Source: Pseudomonas sp. GD03919 (GTDB taxonomy: Bacteria > Pseudomonadota > Gammaproteobacteria > Pseudomonadales > Pseudomonadaceae). From it: 64,000 nucleotides of DNA. The position numbers and the translations under genes were made by a program. The notes under the pieces were generated by a model. That model was not told the origin of the DNA. It did not search any database and was given only the letters and a program-made list of their open reading frames with translations. Each line of letters begins with the position of its first letter. Position 1 is the first letter of the stretch. Below, one piece after another: positions 36,715 to 45,349 of this stretch. Location: NCBI RefSeq assembly GCF_029814935.1, contig NZ_CP104582.1:1240001-1304000 (forward strand). The letters are read 5' to 3'.

Positions 36715-37275
36715 GAGTTCTCCTTGCTGGTGGCGTTGCGCGACGGTACCCCATGCCCTGGAGAGTGCCAAGCCGATCTGCATGGCGAGCCGTGGCAGGT
36801 GTTCGCCCCATCAGGGTGGCGACAGGCATGCCGATCGAGCACGGCTGTTTTCCCTGGGGCGTTTCTGGTGCAAGGGGCGGGCGTCAGCGCCCCGCATGAC
36901 GGCTGTAGTCACCATGCCGATGCCCCGAAACAGAGCGCTGCGCGAATATGCCGCAGCGAGTTGTGCACAAAGCTGAAGCCGTCTGTCACATCACTGTCAG
37001 AAACGCCGCTAAGCGTTTGATTTTTCGTGGTTGCTTTTTAAGTCAATGAAAAATATGCAATTTTTTTGTTGGTGAAAAAATCGACAGTTTGTCTGCGAGC
37101 CCCGAAGCATCGGGCCTGGCAGCGCTTTCGCCCAAGTTGTTCACGGAGTTATCCACAGCTTCTGTGGATTGTGATGGAGTGCTTTTGTGGAACGAAAAAT
37201 CGTCCGCCAGGCAAGACTTTACCTTCGGCAAAAAAGGAGTAGAGTGGCGCGCCCCGCAGTCACCCCCCTTTATCT
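36715..37275. other. Long intergenic region with an inverted pair of DnaA-box-like sites
   Basis: About 560 bp without a convincing gene. The left part is GC-rich; 36990-37085 is A/T-rich. At 37149-37171 TTATCCACA and TGTGGATTG face each other with a 5-bp gap; both are DnaA-box-like (second one CAATCCACA on the - strand). Other contents are undetermined. Confidence 0.45.
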
Positions 37276-37587
37276 ATGCCTCGCGGTTTACCTTCTTCAT
37301 CCCCTGCAACTGGTTCCGGTTCTTCTCGTCTGCCCATGCGCGTTGCGCTCTGGCTGCTCGACAGCCCGCGTCTGGGGCAAGCCTCCAGCGTCAAGCGCAT
37401 CGCCGGCAACCTGCTCAAGCAGCCGGCGCGTCAGGGCTGCGTAGAGGCGCAAAGTCGCCTGGGCCAATTGCTCTGCCGCGATTGCGGCAACACCCGTGAT
37501 CGCCGTATCGGCTATGAATTGCTGCGCCAGGCCGCGCGAGCCGGTGACCGTGGTGCCCAGCTGGAGCTGCAGCGCCTGTCACGCTGA
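37276..37587 (+). CDS. Small Sel1-repeat-like protein
   Basis: A 103-residue protein whose C-terminal two-thirds fits one to two Sel1/TPR-like helical repeats (AQSRLGQLLCRDCGNTRDRRIGYELLRQAARAGD). Such repeats mediate protein contacts; no partner is known. The start is uncertain: ATG 37276 and ATG 37336 (MRVALWLLD) are both possible and neither has a strong ribosome-binding site. It lies 65 bp before rmuC. Confidence 0.7.
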   Translation: MPRGLPSSSPATGSGSSRLPMRVALWLLDSPRLGQASSVKRIAGNLLKQPARQGCVEAQSRLGQLLCRDCGNTRDRRIGYELLRQAARAGDRGAQLELQRLSR

Positions 37588-37652
37588 CGGCGTGCTGGCC
37601 CCTGTGAAGCTGCGGCTGGGTATACTGGCCGGCGGTTCAACATGGAGCGTCT

Positions 37653-39116
37653 ATGCCAATCGATCCTCTTTCTCTTGCCATCGGCGCCGTCGCCGCGCTG
37701 GTGCCGCTGTTGGCGGCGCTCTGGTCACTGCAACGCCGACTGACGCGCGAGCAGGGCGAGCAGGCGCTGCTGCAGGAGCGCCTGGAGCACGCGCAACTGA
37801 GTCAGGCCGGTCTGCTGGCGCAGCTCGATGCCTGTCGTGCAGAGTTGGCCGAGGTCAGCGAGATCAAGGTCGAGCAGCAGAGCGAACTGGCCGGTCTGCG
37901 CCGTGAGAACGAATTGCTGCAGCAGGAGCGGCAGATCGCTCGCGAAGCCGCGCAATCCTGGCATCAGCAGCGTGAACGCAACGAGGCCGAACTACGCCGC
38001 CTCACCGCCGAGTGTGCGGCGCTGGCGGCCGAGCTGCAGGAAAACCGCGATAACCAGCAGCAGCGCCTTGATGACCTGCAGGGCGCGCGCAATGAGCTGC
38101 GCGCGCAGTTTTCCGAACTGGCATCGAAGATCTTCGACGAACGCGAGCAGCGTTTCGCCGAAACCAGCCAGCAGCGCCTTGGCCAGCTGCTCGACCCACT
38201 CAAGGAGCGTATCCAGGCGTTCGAGAAGCGTGTCGACGAGAGCTATCAACAGGAAGCGCGCGAGCGTTTTTCCCTGAGCAAGGAGCTGGAGCGCCTGCAG
38301 CAGCTCAACCAGCGTTTGGGCGACGAAGCGACCAACCTGACCCGTGCGCTCAAGGGGCAGAAAACCCAGGGCAACTGGGGCGAGCTGGTGCTCGAGCGGG
38401 TGCTCGAGCATGCCGGCCTGGAGAAGGGCCGCGAGTACCACACTCAGGTCAGCCTCAAGAGTGCCGGCGGCGAGCGCTTCCAGCCCGACGTGCTGATTCG
38501 TCTGCCTGGCGACAGGCAGGTAATCGTCGATGCCAAGGTCAGCCTCAGTGCCTATCAGCAGTATGTCGCGGCGGTGGATGAGCCGCTTCGCCAGCAGGCG
38601 CTCAAGCAGCATCTGGTCTCGCTGCGCAGCCACCTCAAGGGGCTGTCAGGTAAGGATTACCAGCGTCTCGAAGGCCTGCACAGCCTGGATTTCGTCCTGC
38701 TCTTCGTGCCGATCGAGGCCGCTTTCGCAGCAGCGCTGCAGGCCGAACCGGACCTGTTCCAGGAAGCCTTCGAACAGCAGGTGGTGATCGTCAGCCCGAC
38801 CACCTTGCTGGCGACGCTGCGGGTCATCGACAGTCTCTGGCGTCAGGAGCGCCAGGGTCAGAACGCCCGCGAGATCGCCGAACGTGCCGGCCAGCTGTAT
38901 GACAAGTTCGTGGCCTTCGTCGCGGACCTGGATGAAATGGGTAGCCGCCTGCAACAGCTGGACAAAGCCTACGCCAGCGCGCGCAACAAGCTGGTCGATG
39001 GCCGGGGCAACCTGATCGGACGGGTGGAGAACCTCAAGCTGCTTGGCGCGCGTGCCAGCAAGAGTCTGCCGACCGAGTTGCTGGAGCGCTCCGCCGACCT
39101 GCCGGCGCTGGACTGA
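37653..39116 (+). CDS. rmuC: DNA recombination protein RmuC
   Basis: A 487-residue protein: N-terminal membrane anchor (residues about 5-27), a long coiled-coil of about 200 residues, then the RmuC nuclease-like domain (GNWGELVLERVLEHAGLEKG, FQPDVLIRLPGDRQVIVDAKVSL). RmuC limits recombination at short inverted repeats in E. coli. The ATG follows GGAG. It is bounded downstream by a MITE-like repeat. Confidence 0.93.
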   Translation: MPIDPLSLAIGAVAALVPLLAALWSLQRRLTREQGEQALLQERLEHAQLSQAGLLAQLDACRAELAEVSEIKVEQQSELAGLRRENELLQQERQIAREAAQSWHQQRERNEAELRRLTAECAALAAELQENRDNQQQRLDDLQGARNELRAQFSELASKIFDEREQRFAETSQQRLGQLLDPLKERIQAFEKRVDESYQQEARERFSLSKELERLQQLNQRLGDEATNLTRALKGQKTQGNWGELVLERVLEHAGLEKGREYHTQVSLKSAGGERFQPDVLIRLPGDRQVIVDAKVSLSAYQQYVAAVDEPLRQQALKQHLVSLRSHLKGLSGKDYQRLEGLHSLDFVLLFVPIEAAFAAALQAEPDLFQEAFEQQVVIVSPTTLLATLRVIDSLWRQERQGQNAREIAERAGQLYDKFVAFVADLDEMGSRLQQLDKAYASARNKLVDGRGNLIGRVENLKLLGARASKSLPTELLERSADLPALD

Positions 39117-39153
39117 CTGCAGCCATACACGCTGGCGCCGGGCAGCCCAGCAC

Positions 39154-39345
39154 TAACAGGCTGTTGAAAAACTATCTGCGTTGCCACTGCTGCGTTAAAA
39201 ACAGGCTCGTGCGCGAGTCCGATCAAAATGCTCATTTACAGCTCGTAAAGTCGAGCGCGACTCCGACCGTTTTTCGCCTATTTTTGTGGGGCCGCCATCG
39301 GTATTGCATTGGCTGCCTCGCCTACGTTTTTCAACGGCCTGCTAA
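39154..39345. mobile_element. MITE-like repeat, non-coding
   Basis: About 190 bp bounded by imperfect inverted ends: ACAGGCTGTTGAAAAAC on the left and GTTTTTCAACGGCCTGCT on the right. I recall near-identical sequences many times in Pseudomonas genomes. It has no open frame of note. It fills the gap between rmuC and the hybrid kinase; flanking GCAC on both sides may be a target duplication. Confidence 0.7.
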
Positions 39346-39375
39346 TGCACAGTGCCCAACCTGAGCGAAAAGAAC

Positions 39376-42300
39376 CTAACCGCGCAACACCAGATGCCGG
39401 CTGAGCAGCGCGCGCAGGGCAGCCGGCTTGACCGGTTTGGGCAGGTAATCAAGGCCGGCGGTATGCACTTCGGCGACCAGCTCCGGGCGACCGTCGGCGC
39501 TGATCACCACGCCGGGGACGGGCTCGTTCAGCCGTGTGCGTAGCCAGGCCATCAGCTCCGTACCGGTTTCGCCCTCGTCCAGGTGGTAGTCGATCAGCGC
39601 CAGTTGCGGGCGCACGTCTTCGCTGAGCAGGTGTTCGCATTCCAGACGGTTGCGCGCCGTCCAGACCTGGCAGCCCCAGCGCGACAGCAGGCTGTGCATG
39701 CCGGTGAGGATGCTGTCCTCGTTATCGATGCACAGCACCTGCGTGCCTTGCAGGGGTTGGGCGTCGCTGGCCGGTGCGCTGATCCCCTGGGGCTTCGGTG
39801 CGGGCTTGCGGGCCAGCGGTACGCTGACGCTGAAGACGCTGCCTTTACCTGGCCAGGAGCGCACTTCCAGGTGGTGGCCGAGCACGCGGCAGAGGCCGTC
39901 AGCGATGGCCAGGCCAAGGCCGAGGCCTTTTTCGGCGCGGGTCTGGTGGCTGTCCAGACGCTTGAATTCTTCGAAGATCACCTTGCGTTTGTCTTCGGGA
40001 ATGCCCATGCCGCGATCCCAGACCTCCAGGCGCAGTTGCTTGCCTTCACGGCGCACACCCAGCACCACACGGCCCTTGGCATAGCGAAAAGCGTTGGTCA
40101 GGAAGTTCTGCAGGATCCGGCGCAGCAGTTTGATATCGCTGTCGATCCACTGCCGGCTGCCGTGGACGCGCAGGTCGATATCCTGTTCGCCAGCCAGCAC
40201 ACCAAACTCGGCGGCCAGGGTATCGAACAGGCTGGCGAGCGCGAAGGGATGACGATCCGGAGTGATGCGCCCGTTTTCCAGGCGCGAGATATCCAGCAGG
40301 TCGGTGATCAGGTCTTCGGCCGAGCGCAGTGAGCTGTCCAGGTGCCGCACCAGTTCCTGGGCCTCGCCGGGCAGGGCCTCGTCCTGATAAGACAGTGCGG
40401 CGGAGAACAGCCGGGCAGCATTCAGCGGCTGCATCAGGTCATGGCTGACGGCGGCCAGGAAGCGCGTCTTCGACTGATTGGCCGCCTCGGCATGGGCCTT
40501 GGCTTCGCTCAGCGCCAGGTTCAGTTGCGACAGCTCATGGGTGCGCTCGGCAACGCGGCGTTCGAGGCTCTCGTTGGCTTCCTTGAGGGCGCGTTCGGCC
40601 TCGCGGAATTCGGTAATGTCGGTGAAACTCATGACGAAACCGCCACCCGGCATGGGGTTGCCGATCAATTCGATCACCCGGCCATTGGGGAACACCCGTT
40701 CATAGCTGTGCGCGGTGCCCTGGCGCATCCAGTACAGGCGTTTGGCGACGTTCTCCTCCAGATCGCCACTGCCGAGCATGCCGCGCTCGGCGTTGAAACG
40801 GATGATCTCGGCAATCGGCCGGCCGACGTAGATCAACCCTTCGGGGTAATCGAACAATTCCAGATATCGGTGATTCCAGGCCACCAGGCGCAGGTTCTGA
40901 TCGACCACGCTGATGCCCTGGGTGATGTTCTCGATTGCGCCCTGCAGCAGGGCGCGGTTGAACTGCAGCACCTCGCTGGCTTCGTCGACGATGCGCACCA
41001 CATCCTCGACCTGCATCTCGCGGCCCTCGATGGCCGCCTTGACCACCGCGCGGGTCGAGGAGGCGCCGAGCACGCCGGCGAGCAGGCGCTCGGTATGGGC
41101 GATCCACTCGCTGTTGGCCGGCTGGTTGGGGTCGAAATCCTTGCCTTTGTTCTGGCGCAGGGCGAAGCGGGTGAAACTCTGGCGCGCACGTTCTTCGCCG
41201 ACGAAGCGGCTGGAGAGTGCCAGCAGGTCGGCTACCTGCACCGCCAGCAGGCTGCGGCTGCTGGGTTTGGTGCCGAGGTCATGACCGATGAAGCGCCCGG
41301 CTTGCCAGTGTTCGGAAACCCGCGTGCGCGAGAACCAGGACACCCAGGCGAACAGCAGCATGTTGCCGGCTAGCGACAACACCACGCCACGCGTCAACGG
41401 GTCGACCTGCAGGCCGATGGGGGTGTAGAGCAGGGTGGTGAGAGCGGGGAAGCTCTCCAGTGACCAGCCCATGCCACGTGCCGCCAGCGGCAGCACCAGG
41501 GTGTAGAACCAGAGCACGGCACCCAGGATCAGGCCGGCGAACACGCCACGGCGGTTGGCCTGTTTCCACACCAGTGCACCGAACATGGCCGGTGCCAGTT
41601 GGCCGATGGCAGCGAACGAGACCTGGCCAATGGTGGCCAGGCTGGTGCCTTCACCGAGCAGGCGATAGCAGACGTAAGCCAGCAGCAGAATGAGCACGAT
41701 GCTGACCCGGCGGGCGGTGAGCATCCAGTGACGAAAGGCCTCGAAAGGCCGCTCGGTGTTCTGCCTGCGCAGCAGCCAGGGCAGCAGCATGTCGTTGGAA
41801 ATCATGGTCGACAAGGCCACGGAGGCGACGATCACCATGCCGGTAGCGGCCGAGGCGCCGCCGATGAAGGCGAGTACGGCCAGGCCCGGATGCGCCTCGG
41901 CCAGTGGCAGGCTGATGACGAAGGAGTCCGGGGTGATGCCCGCCGGCAACAGCATCTGGCCAGCCAGGGCGATGGGCACCACGAACAGCGCGGCCAGCAC
42001 CAGGTAGGCCGGGAACACCCAGCGCGCCAGGCGCAGATCCCGGGGCTCGATGTTTTCCACTACGGTGACATGGAATTGCCGTGGCAGGCAGACGATGGCG
42101 ATCATGGCCATGCCGGTCTGCACCAGCATGGCTGGCCAGTTGATCGCTTCGTTCCAGAACGCGTCCAGCTCGGCGGTGTTGTGCGCCTGCTCCAGCAGGT
42201 CGTCGAAGCCGTTGTACAAGCCGAAAGTAACGAAGGCGCCTACCGCAAGAAATGCCAGCAGCTTGACCAGTGATTCGAATGCGATGGCCAGCACCATGCC

Positions 42301-42864
42301 GCGATGGTGCTCGGTGACATCGAGGTTGCGCGTGCCGAAGAGGATGGTGAACAGCGCCAGAGCCAGCGATACGATCAGCGCCGTATCCTGGGCGCTGGTA
42401 CCGATGGACTGCGGGTCGATACCGATCAGCAGATTGACCCCCAGCACGATGCCCTTGAGTTGCAGGGCGATATAGGGCAGCACGCCGACCAGGCAGATCA
42501 GCGCCACGACGATGGCCAGTGCCTGCGATTTACCGTAGCGCGCGGCAATGAAGTCGGCGATGGAGGTGATGTTCTCCTGCTTGCTGATCATCACCATCTT
42601 CTGCAGCGCCCAGGGCATGGTCAGCAGCAGGATGATCGGGCCGAGGTAGATCGGCAGGAATGACCACAGTTGCTCGGCGGCCTGGCCGACGGCGCCGAAG
42701 AACGTCCAGCTGGTGCAGTACACCGCCAGCGACAGCGAATAGACCCAGGCACGGATTTTCGGCGGCATCGGTGCGCTGCGGCGGTCGCCATAGAAGGCGA
42801 TGGCGAAAAGAACGGCCATGTAGATCAGGGCGACCGCAGCGATCAGCCCGGGTGACAGCGTCAT
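39376..42864 (-). CDS. Hybrid sensor kinase with sodium:solute-symporter domain and receiver
   Basis: A 1162-residue membrane sensor. Residues 1-about 500 form a multi-helix sodium/solute symporter-like (SSF) domain; next come a PAS domain (NITQGISVVDQNLRLVAWN), a coiled coil, HisKA with His808 (AVSHDLMQPLN), HATPase (NFLTNAFRYA, WDRGMGIPEDK, GLGLGLAIADG) and a C-terminal receiver with Asp1092 (LIDYHLDEG). The layout resembles CbrA-type transporter-kinases, which couple solute sensing to signalling, plus the receiver. The ATG at 42864 starts the first helix. No separate response regulator is adjacent, so the partner is unknown. Confidence 0.9.
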   Translation of the reverse strand: MTLSPGLIAAVALIYMAVLFAIAFYGDRRSAPMPPKIRAWVYSLSLAVYCTSWTFFGAVGQAAEQLWSFLPIYLGPIILLLTMPWALQKMVMISKQENITSIADFIAARYGKSQALAIVVALICLVGVLPYIALQLKGIVLGVNLLIGIDPQSIGTSAQDTALIVSLALALFTILFGTRNLDVTEHHRGMVLAIAFESLVKLLAFLAVGAFVTFGLYNGFDDLLEQAHNTAELDAFWNEAINWPAMLVQTGMAMIAIVCLPRQFHVTVVENIEPRDLRLARWVFPAYLVLAALFVVPIALAGQMLLPAGITPDSFVISLPLAEAHPGLAVLAFIGGASAATGMVIVASVALSTMISNDMLLPWLLRRQNTERPFEAFRHWMLTARRVSIVLILLLAYVCYRLLGEGTSLATIGQVSFAAIGQLAPAMFGALVWKQANRRGVFAGLILGAVLWFYTLVLPLAARGMGWSLESFPALTTLLYTPIGLQVDPLTRGVVLSLAGNMLLFAWVSWFSRTRVSEHWQAGRFIGHDLGTKPSSRSLLAVQVADLLALSSRFVGEERARQSFTRFALRQNKGKDFDPNQPANSEWIAHTERLLAGVLGASSTRAVVKAAIEGREMQVEDVVRIVDEASEVLQFNRALLQGAIENITQGISVVDQNLRLVAWNHRYLELFDYPEGLIYVGRPIAEIIRFNAERGMLGSGDLEENVAKRLYWMRQGTAHSYERVFPNGRVIELIGNPMPGGGFVMSFTDITEFREAERALKEANESLERRVAERTHELSQLNLALSEAKAHAEAANQSKTRFLAAVSHDLMQPLNAARLFSAALSYQDEALPGEAQELVRHLDSSLRSAEDLITDLLDISRLENGRITPDRHPFALASLFDTLAAEFGVLAGEQDIDLRVHGSRQWIDSDIKLLRRILQNFLTNAFRYAKGRVVLGVRREGKQLRLEVWDRGMGIPEDKRKVIFEEFKRLDSHQTRAEKGLGLGLAIADGLCRVLGHHLEVRSWPGKGSVFSVSVPLARKPAPKPQGISAPASDAQPLQGTQVLCIDNEDSILTGMHSLLSRWGCQVWTARNRLECEHLLSEDVRPQLALIDYHLDEGETGTELMAWLRTRLNEPVPGVVISADGRPELVAEVHTAGLDYLPKPVKPAALRALLSRHLVLRG

Positions 42865-43058
42865 GCAGACTCCGAAACACGCAGTGGAACGAAACGACAG
42901 AGAGCAGTGTTGCACAAAGCCGGGTGCTGTCGGCTGCGACCAAGGTCGCAGCCAAGCGGGCGTGCCTTGCCGCGAGAGCCGATTGTGCAGCAGCGCCGCG
43001 CCTGATAGCTTGCCTCGTTTGCGATTGTGCCCAAGGAAGGAACCCGAGGAAGCATTCT

Positions 43059-43628
43059 ATGTTCAAGCCACAGTTGGTGACGTTGCAGCGTGGCGCTCTG
43101 CGCCTGGAACCCATGGCCGACGCTGACATTCCGGCGTTGGTCGCCTTGGCCGAAGCCAATCGTGAGGCGTTGTTGTACATGAGCGGCACGCAGCGACTGG
43201 ACTGGTATCGCAGCGCCCTGGCCGACTTGCGCGAGCAGCGGGCCTTGCCTTTCGTCATTCGCCTGGGTGACGAACTGGTCGGAACCACTCGTTTCGCTGA
43301 TTTCATGAACAGCCTGCCCGCCTGCGAAATCGGCTGGACCTGGCTCGATCGTCATCAACATGGCAGCGGCCTGAATACCAGTATCAAGTACCTGATGCTC
43401 AGGCATGCCTTCGATCATTGGGGCATGGTTCGCGTGCAACTGAAAACCGCCGCCAGCAACCTGCGCGCGCAGCGCGCCATCGAGAAACTGGGTGCGGTAC
43501 GCGAGGGGCTGCTGCGCAACCATCGCCGTCTGGCTGATGGCCGTCTCGACGATAGCGTGCTGTTCAGCATCACCGACCACGAGTGGCCGGCGCTGCGCGA
43601 GGCGATGGAGGCAGGCTTCGGCGCCTGA
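43059..43628 (+). CDS. GNAT-family N-acetyltransferase
   Basis: A 189-residue acetyltransferase of the RimJ/RimL-like group: TLQRGALRLEPMADADIPAL at the start, EIGWTWLDRHQHGSGLNTSIKYLMLRHAF containing the acetyl-CoA-binding loop, and LKTAASNLRAQRAIEKLGAVREG. The substrate (protein N-terminus or small amine) is unknown. The frame is open from 42660 but this is an antisense extension into the kinase; ATG 43059 with GAGGAAG upstream is the start. It is followed after 5 bp by the AraC gene. Confidence 0.9.
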   Translation: MFKPQLVTLQRGALRLEPMADADIPALVALAEANREALLYMSGTQRLDWYRSALADLREQRALPFVIRLGDELVGTTRFADFMNSLPACEIGWTWLDRHQHGSGLNTSIKYLMLRHAFDHWGMVRVQLKTAASNLRAQRAIEKLGAVREGLLRNHRRLADGRLDDSVLFSITDHEWPALREAMEAGFGA

Positions 43629-43633
43629 GCAGC

Positions 43634-44461
43634 ATGCAGACCCGCGAGCAGACCCGCTTCTGGCAAGCCTCCGCCTTGAGCGGAGTCGAGCTGTTGCAGG
43701 CGCGCTACCTCGAGCAGCGTTTCGCTCCGCACGTACATGAAGGGTTCGTCTTCACCGTGATCGAGCATGGCGCCCAGCGCTTTCGCCACCGTGGCTGCGA
43801 TCATCTGGCGCCGCAGGGCAGTATGGTGCTGATCAACCCGGACGAAGTGCACACCGGCTCCAAGGCGCACGAAGACGGCTGGCGCTATCGCGGTTTCTAT
43901 CCCGACAACGCCCAGGTACTGGGAGCGCTGCAGGAACTGGGCCTGGCCAAGGCCGGCATGCCGTCGTTTACCTTCAGCGTGCTGCATGATCCACGTTTGC
44001 ATGCGGCCTTTCTGCAACTGCACCAACTGCTCGAGGGTGGTGCTGAGGCGCTGCAGCAGCAACTGGCCTGGCGTGAGGCGATTCTGCTGCTGTTTCAGCA
44101 CCATGCGCAGCTTGCCGAACCACCTGCGCCTGGGCGTGAGCCCTGGGCAGTGGCTTGTGCCAAGCAGATGCTCGCCGAGCGGCTGATCGAGCCGCCCTCG
44201 CTGGAGGAACTGGCGGCTGCGGTCAACCTCTCACCTTTTCACTTCGCGCGCGTATTTCGCCGCGCGACCGGCTTGCCGCCGCATGCCTGGCTCAAACAGC
44301 GTCGCCTGGAGCAGGCGCGGGCATTGCTAAAGACGGGTTGCACGGCGGTCGCTGTGGCGATGCAGTTGGGCTTCGCCGATCAGAGTCACTTGTCGCGACA
44401 GTTCAAGCAGGTTTATGGCGTGAGCCCTGGCGAATATCGCAGCGCGGTGGCCCGGAGCTGA
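43634..44461 (+). CDS. AraC-family transcriptional regulator
   Basis: A 275-residue regulator with an N-terminal AraC ligand-binding cupin (FAPHVHEGFVFTVIEHGAQRF, INPDEVHTG) and a C-terminal double helix-turn-helix (SLEELAAAVNLSPFHFARVFRRATG and CTAVAVAMQLGFADQSHLSRQFKQVYG). The ATG at 43634 is likely, 5 bp after the acetyltransferase stop, so the two are probably an operon. In other Pseudomonas such AraC genes next to the transporter-kinase persist, but its targets are unknown. Confidence 0.9.
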   Translation: MQTREQTRFWQASALSGVELLQARYLEQRFAPHVHEGFVFTVIEHGAQRFRHRGCDHLAPQGSMVLINPDEVHTGSKAHEDGWRYRGFYPDNAQVLGALQELGLAKAGMPSFTFSVLHDPRLHAAFLQLHQLLEGGAEALQQQLAWREAILLLFQHHAQLAEPPAPGREPWAVACAKQMLAERLIEPPSLEELAAAVNLSPFHFARVFRRATGLPPHAWLKQRRLEQARALLKTGCTAVAVAMQLGFADQSHLSRQFKQVYGVSPGEYRSAVARS

Positions 44462-44476
44462 CAGCAGGGGTAAAAA

Positions 44477-45294
44477 GGTTCTTCGCATTCTCGCGGGGAG
44501 GATACGCTTGACACCGGACTGGCAAGTTTGTGTGCGTATTGCTTGCGGACTTGGCACTATTCATTACCGAGTGTGCTGAGCGTTTGGGTTGCGCCCCTTA
44601 CGGGCGCCACACCTTTCTTGCTTGCCCAAGAAAGGTGTGCCAAAGAAGGGCACCCCGACATCCGGGTTTCGCTACGCGAAACTTCCCTCGTTCCGGCGCT
44701 GCTCCGGGGGCCGGCTTACATGGGCCATCCTTGGCCCATTAAGCCTCTCGCCGCATCCATGCGGCTCATCCCCCTACGCAACACCTCCACTCGGCCTCCT
44801 GAAGGGGACCGGGTCGCGAGCTTGCATAATCTTTGCGAAGTTGAAATTGGCGGCGTCTAGCTTTTGCCTTTGCTCTTCAACTGCGATGGTACAGACGACG
44901 CCCAAGTCCCCCTTCAGGAGGCCGAGTGGAATCGCCGCGGAAGGGGTTGAGCGACATGGATGTCGCGAGAGCTGCGATGGGCCATGGATGGCCCTTCGCG
45001 GCGTGCCCCTGGAGCAGTGATGGAGCGAGGGAACCCCGGCGCAGCCGGGGCCGTATGCAGGGGTGTGTTTCTTTGCTTACTTTCTTTGCACAAGCAAGAG
45101 CTACGAAGCGCAGCGAAGTAACAGCCGCAGGCTGGCCCGAAGGGTGAGCGCAGCGAATCAAGTGAGTCGCCCGTAAGGGGCGAAACCCATCAGGCCAGGC
45201 GGCGCGCTAACGGATAGTGCCAAGTCATCGACAGCTAAGAGGAAATTGCCAGTCCGGTATTAACCGGCACTTTCCCCAGAATATGCGAAGAACC
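44477..45294. repeat. Giant imperfect inverted repeat (foldback), no gene
   Basis: About 820 bp whose two halves are inverted copies. Landmarks pair in order: GGTTCTTCGCAT/ATGCGAAGAACC at the ends, CCGGACTGGCAA/TTGCCAGTCCGG, CTTGGCACTAT/ATAGTGCCAAG, CGCCCCTTACGGGCG/CGCCCGTAAGGGGCG, ATGGGCCATCC/GGCCATGGATGG-like, and an exact 21-bp pair at 44787-44807 and 44909-44929. About 100 bp of unique sequence is in the middle. Open frames inside are short, low-complexity and unlike proteins. This resembles repeat families I recall from Pseudomonas and Xanthomonas, often misannotated as proteins. Confidence 0.8.
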
Positions 45295-45296
45295 AT

Positions 45297-45329
45297 AAAA
45301 AAGCCGGCGCTCCTTATCGGGGCGCCGGC
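45297..45329 (-). terminator. Rho-independent terminator of the imelysin gene
   Basis: On the - strand GCCGGCGC-loop-GCGCCGGC followed by TTTTTTA, 20 bp after the stop codon. Confidence 0.85.
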
Positions 45330-45349
45330 TCTTCAGCCCGCTACGTCGA

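Noticed and set aside
36724..37020. 98-codon frame in the ydbH upstream region
   Set aside because: Overlaps the ydbH start region, has no ribosome-binding site and no domain-like composition.
44528..45161. Several frames of 70-143 codons inside the foldback repeat
   Set aside because: Low-complexity Arg/Pro/Ser-rich translations on both strands, typical of misannotated repeats; no homology-like motif or ribosome-binding site.
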